Shown here piece by piece: positions 47,846 to 57,643 of a stretch of DNA of 64,000 nt. Origin of the DNA: Stenocarpella maydis (Eukaryota; Ascomycota; Sordariomycetes; Diaporthales; Diaporthaceae); NCBI GenBank assembly GCA_002270565.1, contig NQMI01000104.1:1-64000 (forward strand), read 5' to 3'. How positions within the stretch are numbered: position 1 is the first letter of the stretch; the number at the start of each line of letters is the position of its first letter. The notes under the pieces are model-generated. The model saw only the letters and a list, made by a program, of their open reading frames with translations, made no database searches and had not been told where the DNA came from. The position numbers and the translations under genes are program-made.

Positions 47846-48622
47846 CCTGCTGCCGCTCCCCTCGTCCTCCGGTTCCAGTTCGTGTCCTCGATTGCCGTCG
47901 TCGGCCACTACCCCCTCCGCCACGGCACAGCCGACGTCCCCGAGAGCCGCGTCGACATCTCCGACGTCCTGCCCAACGGCTACGGCGACGCAAAGTTTGC
48001 CTGCGAGCGCGCCCTCGACGCCACCCTGCACAGGCACCCCACCCGCTTCGCGGCCAGCTGCGTGCGCGTCGGCCAGATCGCCGGCGCCCGCGCCACCGGC
48101 TACTGGAACACTCAGGAGCACCTGCCCTTCCTGCTGCGCTCCGCCCAGACCCTGGGGTGCCTCCCCCGCCTGCAGGGCGTAGCCTCGTGGACCCCCGTCG
48201 ACTGCGTCGCCGGCACCCTTGCCGACCTGGTCCTGTCGCCCCAGAGGCCCTGTGAGTTTTACAATATTGACAACCCCGTCCGCCAGCCCTGGCAGGACGT
48301 CCTCCCCGTGCTCGCGCGCGCCATGGGCGGCGTGCGTGACATGGTCCCGTTCCGGGAGTGGGTGGACCGCGTGCGCCGTGCCGGTGCCAGTGGTGGCGCC
48401 AGTGGTGGTGCCAGTGGTGGTGCCAGTGGTGGTGCCAACCCGGCGTCCATGCTTGTCGACTTCCTCGAGGACAACTTCGAGCGCATGTCTTGTGGCGGCC
48501 TGTTGCTCTCCACGACCCAGGCGGTGGCGCATTCTCCCACGCTGGCGGCAACGGGCCCCGTCAGTGATGAGGTCATTTGCCGATTTGTTCAGTACTGGCG
48601 GAGTTGTGGCTTTCTGGAATGA
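40199..48622 (+). CDS. Non-reducing PKS, SAT-KS-AT-PT-ACP-ACP-CMeT-R (methylorcinaldehyde synthase type)
   Basis: This is a giant iterative polyketide synthase of 2783 aa: exon 40199-40837, a 72-bp intron, then exon 40910-48622. SAT: GFCTG with Cys140 and the GLHGRFHW histidines (254, 258). KS: VDSACSSS with Cys552, then EAHGTGT and KGLIGHLE. AT: GHSFGE with Ser1009. PT: GHTIAHTAPICP, likely catalytic His1346, with DYGQQYRG downstream. Two ACPs: LGVDSLM with Ser1719 and Ser1847. CMeT: LEMGAGTGGTTKW near 2134. R: TGGTGSLG near 2387 binds NAD(P)H, and YGDAK (2571-2575) is the YxxxK catalytic pair for reductive aldehyde release. This set fits enzymes making C-methylated benzaldehydes such as 3-methylorcinaldehyde (TropA and MOS type); the exact product is inferred. 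Odd: a second ACP, and three in-frame simple repeats (Ala-Ser, Ala, Gly-Gly-Ala-Ser). It is divergent from the monooxygenase. Confidence 0.95.
47167..47240 (+). repeat. In-frame (GCCTCA)n repeat encoding Ala-Ser
   Basis: Twelve or so hexamer units encode alternating Ala and Ser at about residues 2300-2324, in the linker between the CMeT and R domains. The reading frame is kept because the unit is six bases. Confidence 0.9.
47809..47850 (+). repeat. In-frame GCT run encoding poly-Ala
   Basis: Tandem GCT codons give an Ala tract of about 14 residues near residue 2514-2528, inside the reductase domain, between the NAD-binding start and FVSSIAVVGHYP. Confidence 0.85.
48383..48437 (+). repeat. 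In-frame 12-bp minisatellite encoding Gly-Gly-Ala-Ser
   Basis: About four copies of GGTGGTGCCAGT encode repeated GGAS near residues 2705-2722 in the C-terminal part of the reductase domain. Confidence 0.85.
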
Positions 48623-50164
48623 TGAGCTCTTGGGTCCAATTTTCAATCGGTTAGATTTAGATATGGTCTAGTTAATGGCGTTTATGGGTTATACCCAGTA
48701 CTTGTGGGTTACGTGCGAGACAGGCTATGTACCTAGGTACCTAAAGCAAGATTGTAGAGTCGGCGTTGCAATGGCAGAGCAGGATTTCTTTATAATAACT
48801 AGTCGACTATACTGCACGACACTACGAGCTAAACCTGCTGTCATGAGCTTTCTTTCCCGAGGCAATCATCTGTGTTTTTGTGGGGGTAATTGAATACAAC
48901 AACAAGGTGAATAGCTATCAATTAATTACCAAGTGGTCAAAAAGCGAGGGGACTAAGCAGCGCGAGCGCAGCAGATTCCCAGAGACAGACAGCCACAACA
49001 ACTGACCTGGACCTCCCACTCCCCGAAACAGTACTAGTCTCGGCTAATGGACTTGCCTGCATGGCAGTGCCAGTGAGGCTGTCGTCATCTTACAGTCCGA
49101 TGCTATTCCCCATTATTGGTCGCGCCAAGGCTGTTCACTAAGTGATCCTATTTGTCCCAGCCTTGCCAGACACTACTAGTAGTGGATATTGCCATGGTCG
49201 TAACTAGATCTGCTTTTAAGTTTTAACCATGCCCCCTAAAAATAAGAATAGTTTGTGACGCAATGATTTAGGTTAAGCGGTTGGATGAGGGCCACGTCCG
49301 TTTGGGAACTACAAGAGCACCAGTACTCTGTGTTCAGGAGTCTCATGCTGGATTAAATTCCGCGTCTACGAAAGGCGAGTGACGGCTCCAGTGCAGACAA
49401 AACATCAATGTGGCTGAGTCTGTACCAGTCGGTAGTACATGCGCGTATTAGTACAGTTGAGAAGTTCGCCCCCGTCCAAAAACATGTAATACCTAAATGT
49501 GGTATAGTTTTAGAAATGTTCTGGAACCTACACTAAGTAAGCAGACAGGCAAGTCCCGAGGCTGTTGCACAAACTACAGGCCAAAAATAAAAATAAAAAA
49601 TATCCGGCCGTGAGCCCGAGATCTCGGGAGCCGAGATGGCAAAAAGCACTATCCTCTGCACATTTTAGTGCCCCCTCCCCCCCAACCTCTGAATTCATAT
49701 CTCCATTCCTTTAAAAACCTCCGATTAAAATCACTTGTCCCCTGTACTAGCAAATTAAACTTCTTTTTAAGAAAGGCGCCAGACACGGCATGGGCGAACG
49801 GTGCCGGTAGGTACCGCCGAGCAACGACCCAATGCCCAATCCCGTACTGGTATCCTTTTTTAGTCCTCAAAAAATGAGCAAGGCATGCATGTTTAGTTGA
49901 CGCGCAGGGAAGAGCGCTTTCGCCATCCGAGTCCCGCTCGGCAACGGACCGATCCCTCGTATGTACTACCTCGTACTTGAGGCGAACCCCCCTGACAGAC
50001 CGACCGACCCGCCCGTACCCGCAGCAATGGAGAAGGCCCTCCTTGGTGTCGGTCGTTGATTCCGCGTCCCTGGGCTCTTTGAATTCTCTTCCCATGCATT
50101 TCCCTATCGACTCGCAAGCCTGCCTGCCTTCCTGCCTCTTGCTATGACCTGCTAGTGTAGACCG
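48623..50164. other. Intergenic region downstream of the PKS
   Basis: Composition is mixed and mostly normal. Short open frames (for example 49649-50095 on minus) show no domain or splice logic. No gene is supported. Confidence 0.4.
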
Positions 50165-51296
50165 ATGGTATGCTGGCTGATTCTCGCCCTGCTGGCGATA
50201 CCGCTATTAGCCGCCGACTGCTTCTTTAAGTCGGACTGGAAATATGTAGTCGCGGCCCAGCCAATTATCTTGGCGTGGGATGCGCTTGGAGGTAGCTTCT
50301 GGGATATACTCCTCAACGGTAATATGAGAACCCAGGCTTCATTAGTTGGTCCCATAGCTTATATGCCGCCCCGAGATGCCCTCCCTTGCCGGCCCACTGA
50401 TGTCCACAATATAAATACTACTAATATAAATCTAAATTATCCCATTATACAGGGAATATCAGCTAGAACTCTATAGTATGGGTGCCACCTGATAATATAA
50501 ACAGCGGTAATCTGGATAGACTATTTGCCGTCCAGCTATGGGATCTGGCCTGCGGCACTGTATGTAATTCCCCAACCTTCACTTTTAAGCCTATATCGCC
50601 TGATGAGCCGCCTGAGATAGTAAGTCTACCTTACCTCCCTCCCTGCTGCGACTGGGCAGCCGTATAAAGACGCCCGCGTAGATCCTGCGGTGTGTTGAGT
50701 CGTCTTGTTGTGGTAACCTAGAGAGCCCTAAAGGTACCGCCGGCACGCTCGTAACTACCTTGGTGATACTGTTGCTTGATGCTGTTAATGTTGTGGCTAC
50801 AGTAGCGCCCTCGTTCACGACTGGCGTTAAGCCCTTATCCTTGTACTTAAGCTCGATCCCAATGAGTACTATTATAACTAGCAGGGGCCCTAAGGATGAG
50901 GAGCTAACAACTAACTTAATGAGACAGATATATATAGCCATTATTATCGCGCTCGCTATTATTGGGATGCTTCATATAGCTCCTATTATCATAAGCGAGC
51001 TATTATAGAACATAAAGCGGAAACGGGCTAGGGAAAGGGGTGTTAAGATACCCGATAGCAACAGCGTATCTCCTACTCCCCAGTACTACTCCATGGCGGA
51101 GCTCAGCAAGGACTACACACTACATGCGATGGCGGCGGCGATAGCCCTAGCGGAGATGCTGGGCGATTAGCATATAGCGCCATCTGAGATAGATGCAGAC
51201 ATGAGTACATACTACGAGGTAGCAGCCCCAACTATTATCAGCACGTTTGCTCCTATCGAGCTATCGGCTGAGCTACCAGCTAAGTTTCTTATATAG
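50165..51296 (+). pseudogene. Decayed cell-surface protein gene (Kre9/Knh1-like N-part, one TM)
   Basis: A signal peptide (MVCWLILALLAIPLLAADC) is followed by SDWKYVVAAQPIILAWDALG, like the strand pattern at the start of Ser-Thr-rich, Kre9/Knh1-type surface domains. In another frame come WVPPDNINSGNLDRLFAVQL and a Thr-rich FTFKP segment. A third frame gives one strong membrane helix (QIYIAIIIALAIIGML) and a basic KRKRARE stretch, then a polar tail ending near ELPAKFLI (stop at 51294). Pieces lie in three frames with stops between them. A possible intron acceptor (TTATACAG) is at about 50452, but it does not join everything. Excess Ile and Lys where Val, Ala or Arg would be expected suggests RIP. 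I call it a relic; the family assignment is tentative. Confidence 0.45.
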
Positions 51297-51929
51297 TATA
51301 AGGATAGTATGCGATATAGCTTTATAGTATCAGCTATAATAATTAGTTCTAGGCGGTCTTTATTGGAAAGATACTATATGTTACCTGCCACCGTAAAGTT
51401 AAGACGCACCTCTCGAGCCAGTGGCTGGTACTAGTAGCGCTACGCTAGCTACCTAAGTAGTTTTTGTTTCAAGAGCATACCTCGGTTTAATTACATATAT
51501 CGACTTTGCCTTGCGTTACTACCGCCTCGTATAAGGACCCCTCTCTACCATACTAGTACTCATTTACAGCTGCAAGTCTTGACCGCGGATAGACTCTTGG
51601 CAATGAAAGGGCAGGGTTTCCCAGTTGTATTGTTCTCGCACAATTGGGTGTGCTGAGGGTGACAATCTACACTGGCATTGCGTGGCGACTGAGTAAGTCG
51701 GGAGCCCGCCCAAGTTTCTTTTAAATAATTCCCCATGCCCCAGATGATAGATCCACCAGTAACAGAATTAATTACGTACAGCACATCTGACACTAGCTTG
51801 ACTACGACTGAGGATGCTGTACATTCAAGACTACCGACAAAGGTCTCCCAGGTGAGACAAGTTCAACAGTCTTTCGAGCCGACCTTTGTCTCACGGTGTG
51901 CATGAAACCCGGAAACACCCTCCAGAGCC
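51297..51929. other. Spacer, no gene seen
   Basis: Composition is intermediate. A minus-strand frame at 51560-51793 has no domain. Nothing is supported. Confidence 0.35.
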
Positions 51930-52160
51930 TCATGATCCCAAGTACTCCTCCTTCAGCTTACCCCAGCCGTAGTATAAGGCGAACTTGGGCAAGTCCAAGA
52001 CGCCCTCCTTGATCTAGAACAGAACAAAGAAACCTAAACACAGGTGGGAATCTGCCCGTGTGGACAGACTTCTGAGTGGTAGGCCAGGCGAGCTCTGAGC
52101 CATATCACGCGCTTACACTACCTTGGCTGTGCCCACTGTCACCCGGATTTTGGGTGGGCG
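51930..52160 (-). pseudogene. Unidentified gene remnant, last two exons
   Basis: On the minus strand, 52160-52122 reads RPPKIRVTVGTAK. After a 108-bp GTAGTG..CTAG intron (52014-52121), 52013-51930 reads IKEGVLDLPKFALYYGWGKL and ends at TGA with LGS. The junction is in phase and the texture is that of a conserved C-terminus, but I do not recognise it. No upstream exons were found, so it is probably a 5'-deleted relic. Confidence 0.35.
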
Positions 52161-52680
52161 CTGGGGAAGCGCCCCAATAAAAGATCGTGGGGGTTATGGA
52201 GACTTGGGGAGGACGCCACTAAACTACTTGCCCAGCCACGCAGGATCCCACTGAGATGACGTAGTCTAACAGGCAGTGGGTGGATTCCACTGTCTCTGGA
52301 CAAAGACTCCGATGCATCAGGAATGCCTGCGGCCAGGTCCTTCAATCCAGGGCCGTCTTCCAGGCTCCAGCAGCAAGATATTGGCTGCAACCTCTGTGAT
52401 CCGAGGCGGGGAGACATGTCCCGCTGGGCAAAGGCTGTCCGGGATAGCTTCTTTGGCCTGGATCTTGGCCTTGATTTCCTCGTTGCGGTTAATATATAAT
52501 TAAGTATGAAATGGTCTTCGGGGCCGCTGGCTTAATTATTAGCCCTAGCTTCCACACTGAATTGCTAGCCTAAAGTAATCATTAACTCCTTAACTCGTTA
52601 ACCCATTAACTCATACACTCAACAGACCACATACCCCACAGCCCAGAGATGCGCAGAGATAAATATAAATTAAAGCTTAT
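52161..52680. other. Spacer leading into AT-rich block
   Basis: No gene is supported. A short hairpin (GGCGCTGGGGAAGCGCC) lies at about 52157-52173. Short direct repeats of 'ttaactc' occur near 52580-52610. Confidence 0.35.
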
Positions 52681-52714
52681 AAGATACACTCGTCCACTCT
52701 ACTTACAGCAATAA

Positions 52715-52860
52715 AGGGCACAGCAAAAAGGGCCCCGCGAGGAGGGCACAGCAAGGGCACGGCGAGAAGGGCACGGCGAGGAGAGATTCAAGGAGGGATT
52801 CAAGGAGGGCCCGGCGAGGAGGGCACAGCGAAGAGGGATTTAAGGAGGAAAGGAAGAAGA
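52715..52860. repeat. G-rich imperfect minisatellite
   Basis: Repeated variants of GAGGAGGGCACAGC, AAGGGCACGGCG and ATTCAAGGAGGG make an imperfect array of about 12-15 bp units. It is strand-asymmetric (purine-rich on plus) and sits at the border to the AT-rich block. Confidence 0.7.
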
Positions 52861-54690
52861 CCTTAGCTTTATTTTTAACAATATCCCTTCTTAACAATTT
52901 CTTCTTAGCTAAGTACTTTTAGAAGTATATTATTATTAAATAGTTGATATTTCAAGAATTTTAAAAGATTAATTTCTATTTAAATACTTTTAATGATTTA
53001 AATTATAATAAAGATATTATATAAGCTATATATTTTATAAGTTTAATTTATATTCTATTTTATTAAATAATTAAATATATAATACTTTATTTTTGAAATA
53101 TTATAAATTGAATCTAGTAATATTAATAAAAGAATTAATATAAAGTATAGATTAGTTATATTTTTTAAATTTCTCTATTTAATCTGAATAAATAGTAGTT
53201 ACCCTCAAGGGATAGAAAACATTTGATTGCGTTTAGAATGATTAATTTATAATATATACTTTTAATAATGACTATTTAGTTACGACTTTTACTAGTGTTG
53301 AATTATAAACTGCTATTTCGTATTAAAAGTCATAGTCTCAGATTGAGGCTAAATAGTAATTTATATTGGTGTGGCGGCGTTATTAATAAGCTGTTAAGCT
53401 GTTAAGTTTGAAGCTATCCTAACTTAGTTTGATACTGTTAAGAACTATATGCAGATGAATTTGCTGTGTGACTTAAGGCGTGTATATAAATTGTTTGAAA
53501 TCAGCAGTATTAAAGGCTATGGTCTTTCAGACTGCTACCTATGCTTGTATAGGATACGCATACGACTTATCTGTGCCTCTCGAATAGCCATTATAAGCCT
53601 TCTCAATCTAAAACGCATTATTACTTAAGAATAGTCATTTAGAATTTAATACTAATTATATACTTATTCCGCCTTCCCAGTTATTAAGACTAGTTTAATT
53701 TAATTAAGTCTATATAGCTTAAGATACCCTACTAGGATATAACAGCTATACTTTCTTATTGCAAAGAGTATTCAGTGAATGAATAGTAGCAGAATGTATA
53801 CGGATATTAAGTATAATGACTAAATATAGGTTAAGGTAAGGGCTGTACTAAAGCATAAGGACTATAATATAGCAGGCAAATACTCTACCCTAGCTAGGAT
53901 TAATATACTTATAATTACTTTAGAAAGCTATAAAAGCTTTATTAAATAAATCAAGAATTTTAAAAATAAGAAGTTAAAGTTTAAGAATGTATTTAAGAAG
54001 GACAGAAAAAAATTAAAAAAGTTCTTAAAGAATATTTATTAGGTAGTAAATATTTAAAAGCTTAAAGGATAATACTTAATTTAGCTAATAAAAATCTATA
54101 ATTAATAAAATATAGTTTTTAAATTTTAATAATTTTAGTAACCCTTATATTATAAGAATTAATATAAGTATATTAATAATATCAATAATGTTTTTTATAA
54201 ATAGTAGATAGAAATAAAGGTTTTTATTTTTTAATATAGTTTATAAAGACAGGATACAGTATATTTATATATTGCCGTTTCTTTATATATAAAGCTGATT
54301 AACCCTGAAAAATCCGTATGTATATAAAGTCTATAAGTTTCATATTGACTTTATATAAACTCTATAGGTTATTTATAAGCCTAGGAATTACCACTTATAA
54401 GTATTATAAGTACCTGTATACGGACTTAGGTTTCTATATAATTTATTAGTATTAGTAATTAAGTATTTATAAGTACTTATAAGTAATTTTATAAGTAAGT
54501 ATTATTTCCTCTATATAATAATACAAGGCCTTATAGTCTAAACAAAACTTTGTTTATTTTATTTCTTAAAGCTTTATGTTTAATCTCTAGTTAAAAAAAA
54601 TTCTTAAATGAGTTTGTCCTAATCTCTGTCCTGATTCTCTAAAAAGTATTAGTATAGTTACTAAAAAAAACTCCTATTTTTAGATTCCGG
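52861..54690. repeat. AT-rich block with best copy of repeat family D
   Basis: About 53230-54070 is a repeat also present at 58090-58910, and in part at 35340-35810. This copy keeps the most G and C, so it is the least mutated. No open frames. It separates the PKS side from the Zn2Cys6 regulator. Confidence 0.5.
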
Positions 54691-54800
54691 AAAATTACCT
54701 ATGGGTATCCGTTAAGAACCTATGGGTAATTTAATTCCTCTAATTATCTATGAGTAATTGGGTACCCATTGGGTATTACCCACGCGTGGGTAATTCCTGG
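54690..54800. repeat. Cluster of GGGTAAT motifs with a perfect 20-bp palindrome
   Basis: ATTACCCACGCGTGGGTAAT at 54775-54794 is a perfect palindrome. The preceding 100 bp hold several variants of CTATGGGTAATT, ATGAGTAATTGGGTACCCATT and similar in both orientations. Confidence 0.7.
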
Positions 54801-55056
54801 GCCAGTTATCTACTGAACTCTCTGAAGGTTTGGTGTGATTATTACAGGTGTGGCGAGAGTGGGCCACCTATGTTATTCCGATGCTAAGTTATTGATGGTT
54901 GACATTTCCTGTAACATCCTTGTGAGCTTTTGTATATTTGACTGACTTGAGGTGTTCTCCCATAGCCCCATTTTGAGAAAGTCACGGCAGATGATAAGGG
55001 GCAAAGGCGTGAATGGATGCATCTGGTAGGGTTGTAGATGTCAGTGTGAAATCCCA
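54801..55056. other. Short spacer 3' of the transcription factor gene
   Basis: Composition is normal. It may contain the true last exon of the factor if the donor at about 55099 is used. Nothing else is seen. Confidence 0.35.
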
Positions 55057-57046
55057 CTACACAGCAAACATGGGTTGTGTTGATAAATATTCATGTACCT
55101 TGAAATAGCTCAAAGAGGCAATAAGGCTAGAGAGACCTAAGATCCTGGACACGGCCCTGGAGGCGCGATCCTGCCATGCTGATACCACCGTGTCGATACC
55201 ATCGGCGTCAACCGGGTACACCTTCTTAAAGCTGGCGCATAGGCACAATATCAAGCCGTAGGAAAACACTGCGAGTGTCAGTTTCCACGATCGCAAAGCT
55301 GGACTGAGAGAGTTTGAGTGAAATCTAGAGCCTAACGAGGGACCATGAGTCTACAACGTAGTTATCTCATAGTTTACAAGCTCATAAAGGCATCGTGGGT
55401 TACGATGCCCCTACACAGTGTACTCTTTTGCAGTAAAGCAGCTATAGTGCATGGAATTTGCTTACTGCGGACAAAGAGAAGTGTCGGTTCACTGCAGAGA
55501 GTCCACGCATTGTGGGTAGCCTGTGAAGCCTCGATCCGGTCCTCTAGCATCTTCGTAAGCTGGGCGTGATGGCTGTAGAGGTCCTTAGCTGGGATCTCGA
55601 CCGGGAAGCTGCGGTCGCCGAGGCGGTCGCGCTTGAAGCAGGCGATATGTCGGGACACGGTACAGAAAACAATCAGCTGGATGAATGGGCACCCCTCGGG
55701 TGCGGCTGGACCTTCGAAAAGCTCGTGGAGATATTGCTGCTTATTTTGCTCGGATTTCTGGAAGTCTTCTTCTGTCAGAGGGAGCCTAGTAGTGCGCTGT
55801 TACCTAAGTAGTCAGCTTCAATTAACCTGACCGCCTTGTTGCTCGGGAGAGGAAGGGGGCCGGCGAACCACATGATCGTGCAAGGTCAGGGGATATTGTC
55901 CACGCTTGCTGGCCAAGATGTCGAGGCAATAAGCCATCCAAAAGGCACGACGCTTTTCTTCCTGCTGTATCCACTGTTTCGCGTCACCAGAGCCGGTCTC
56001 GCGGCTTGATTCAGCATCGTCGAGCTCATGTAAGCGCATAATTTGAACCAGACGGAAGCAGTGGCCAGCCGTCATCCAGCCCTGGTGGTGACTGCGATGG
56101 GTAAATTCGTAAAGGCTCATCAGTATGCCCGCCTGAACATACTCAATATCCATCGCGGCGTCGTCGTAGACATCTCTCCTGGCAGCGAGCATGGCTTGGG
56201 TGGTACGGTAGAGCGACTCCTGCTGTGGCTGAAGGTGGGTCGACGTGGAGCTCGCAGACGTCCACATGGCATTCTGCAGACAAATTTGAGCCGCCGTCTT
56301 GTTTTGCGATTCAGCCCAGGAAAAGTACTGTTGCCGATGCAGGATAGGGACGCACGGGTGTATTCTTTCAAAGTAGAGTTGGTCCCTGATGTGCGCGATT
56401 AGCCTCTTGCATTTTAGCTAGCTTGACAAGAAAAGACCAACAGATCAGCCTGGAACAGGCGTTGGGGAGAGTCGCTCCCAGTAAAAGCAGAACACTGATG
56501 GGTCCCCTCATTGTAATTGAAGCCATCGTCGGAGCTGTTGAAGGGAATCGGCGATACTGATCCGGTGCCGGTTGAAAATAAGCCCATGATCAGCTCAGGG
56601 GAGGAATCCATGGTGGCCCACTCAGCGCCAGGCAGTGAGTGGGCCGAGTTGAGTCCAGGTGGAGGAGTGACCAGGTCGTCCAATTTGGGAAAAATTTCAT
56701 CGTCGACTCCGGGAACTGAAGTGGCTGATTTCATTGAGAACGCCTCAAGCCCCGGCGTGTGGATTGGTGACAGAAACGGCTCGCGCTGTTCTGTGCCCGA
56801 GTCCTTTGCGCTCTTTGCTTCCGCGAGCTCCTGCTCCAGCCTGGCCACCTGATCCTGCAGTGTTTTTAGGTAGCCTTTCTTCGGGCCACGCCGAACCTGG
56901 GGCGCAGCCGGCTCGCATTGTGCGTTTGCAAAAATACACGTACCACAGCGTGGTCGACGGCTGTCACACTTGAGCTTCTTTTCCCGACAACGAACACAGG
57001 CACCACCAGTTAGACTCGACCGACGGCAATCGTTCGGCGAGCTCAT
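55057..57046 (-). CDS. Zn2Cys6 transcription factor with fungal_trans domain
   Basis: This is a fungal-specific nuclear regulator. From the ATG at 57046 the protein begins MSSPNDCRRSS and then has CVRCREKKLKCDSRRPRC plus GTCIFANAQC, the six-cysteine binuclear zinc cluster. It is followed by a coiled-coil dimerisation helix (LKTLQDQVARLEQELAEAK). The middle homology region reads ERIHPCVPILHRQQYFSW, then EEKRRAFWMAYCLD and PLTLHDHV. Introns: one of about 38-53 bp at 56404-56441/56456 (donor uncertain) and one of 72 bp at 55797-55868. A further intron lies somewhere between 55374 and 55296; its ends were not resolved. The tail ends SLSYFKVHEYLSTQPMFAV at 55057, shorter than relatives, so the last exon may differ. 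It could regulate the PKS cluster 6.4 kb away, but AT-rich repeat lies between. Confidence 0.78.
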
Positions 57047-57516
57047 GGTTCCTAGTAAGACTGAACGTGCCCCAGTTCGCTGCAAATACCAAAAAGACGC
57101 GCTAAAGAAGGCTTCAATGAATACATCTAAGAATACAATGCTAATAGTGACTGGGTGCCAAGTACCTAGCGTTGCGAGTAGCAATGCCAAGAGATAGGGA
57201 ACAATGACGAGGATTCAAGTAGCATCTGGCTCTTAAAGGCCCTTACACCTAGGAAATGCCTATGATGTGATTTCAATAACTAATATATAACGTGAGGACC
57301 TGTATCTGGAACAGTACTTAGTGATTACGGAATTGTGCTTGCTCCGCAGAATTAGACTAATTAGTCGCGTAGTTACATTAAAGATGGGACGTATTGGCTG
57401 TGTTGAGAAATAAACAATAATGATAAGCATGTGAAGTGGTAATAAGCTTTTGGAGTTACTAGTCAGGCTGATAAGGTTTTAAAGGTAAACCTAACGGCTA
57501 GGACGGCTGCAAAAAA
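57047..57516. promoter_or_regulatory. 5' flank of the transcription factor
   Basis: This is the upstream region of the Zn2Cys6 gene, grading into AT-rich DNA after about 57250. No gene is seen. Confidence 0.35.
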
Positions 57517-57643
57517 TGCCGCCGGTAGGTTCAAGTACGACTAAAACACTCCACGTTGAGTGGTTCTGATTCAGGTACTTTGCCGCCGGTAGGTTCTAGT
57601 ACGACTGAGACGCTCCACGTTGAGTGGTTCTGATTCAGGTAAT
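57517..57643. repeat. 64-bp tandem duplication
   Basis: Two direct copies (57517-57580 and 57581-57643) share TGCCGCCGGTAGGTTC and CTCCACGTTGAGTGGTTCTG. They differ at a few sites, mainly A versus G (ACTAAAACACTCC versus ACTGAGACGCTCC), as if one copy had been RIPed. Confidence 0.85.

Noticed and set aside
47765..48646. A 293-codon frame on the strand opposite the PKS
   Set aside because: It is antisense to the conserved reductase domain and results from GC-rich codon bias; its Gly/Thr/Ser runs are complements of the PKS repeats.
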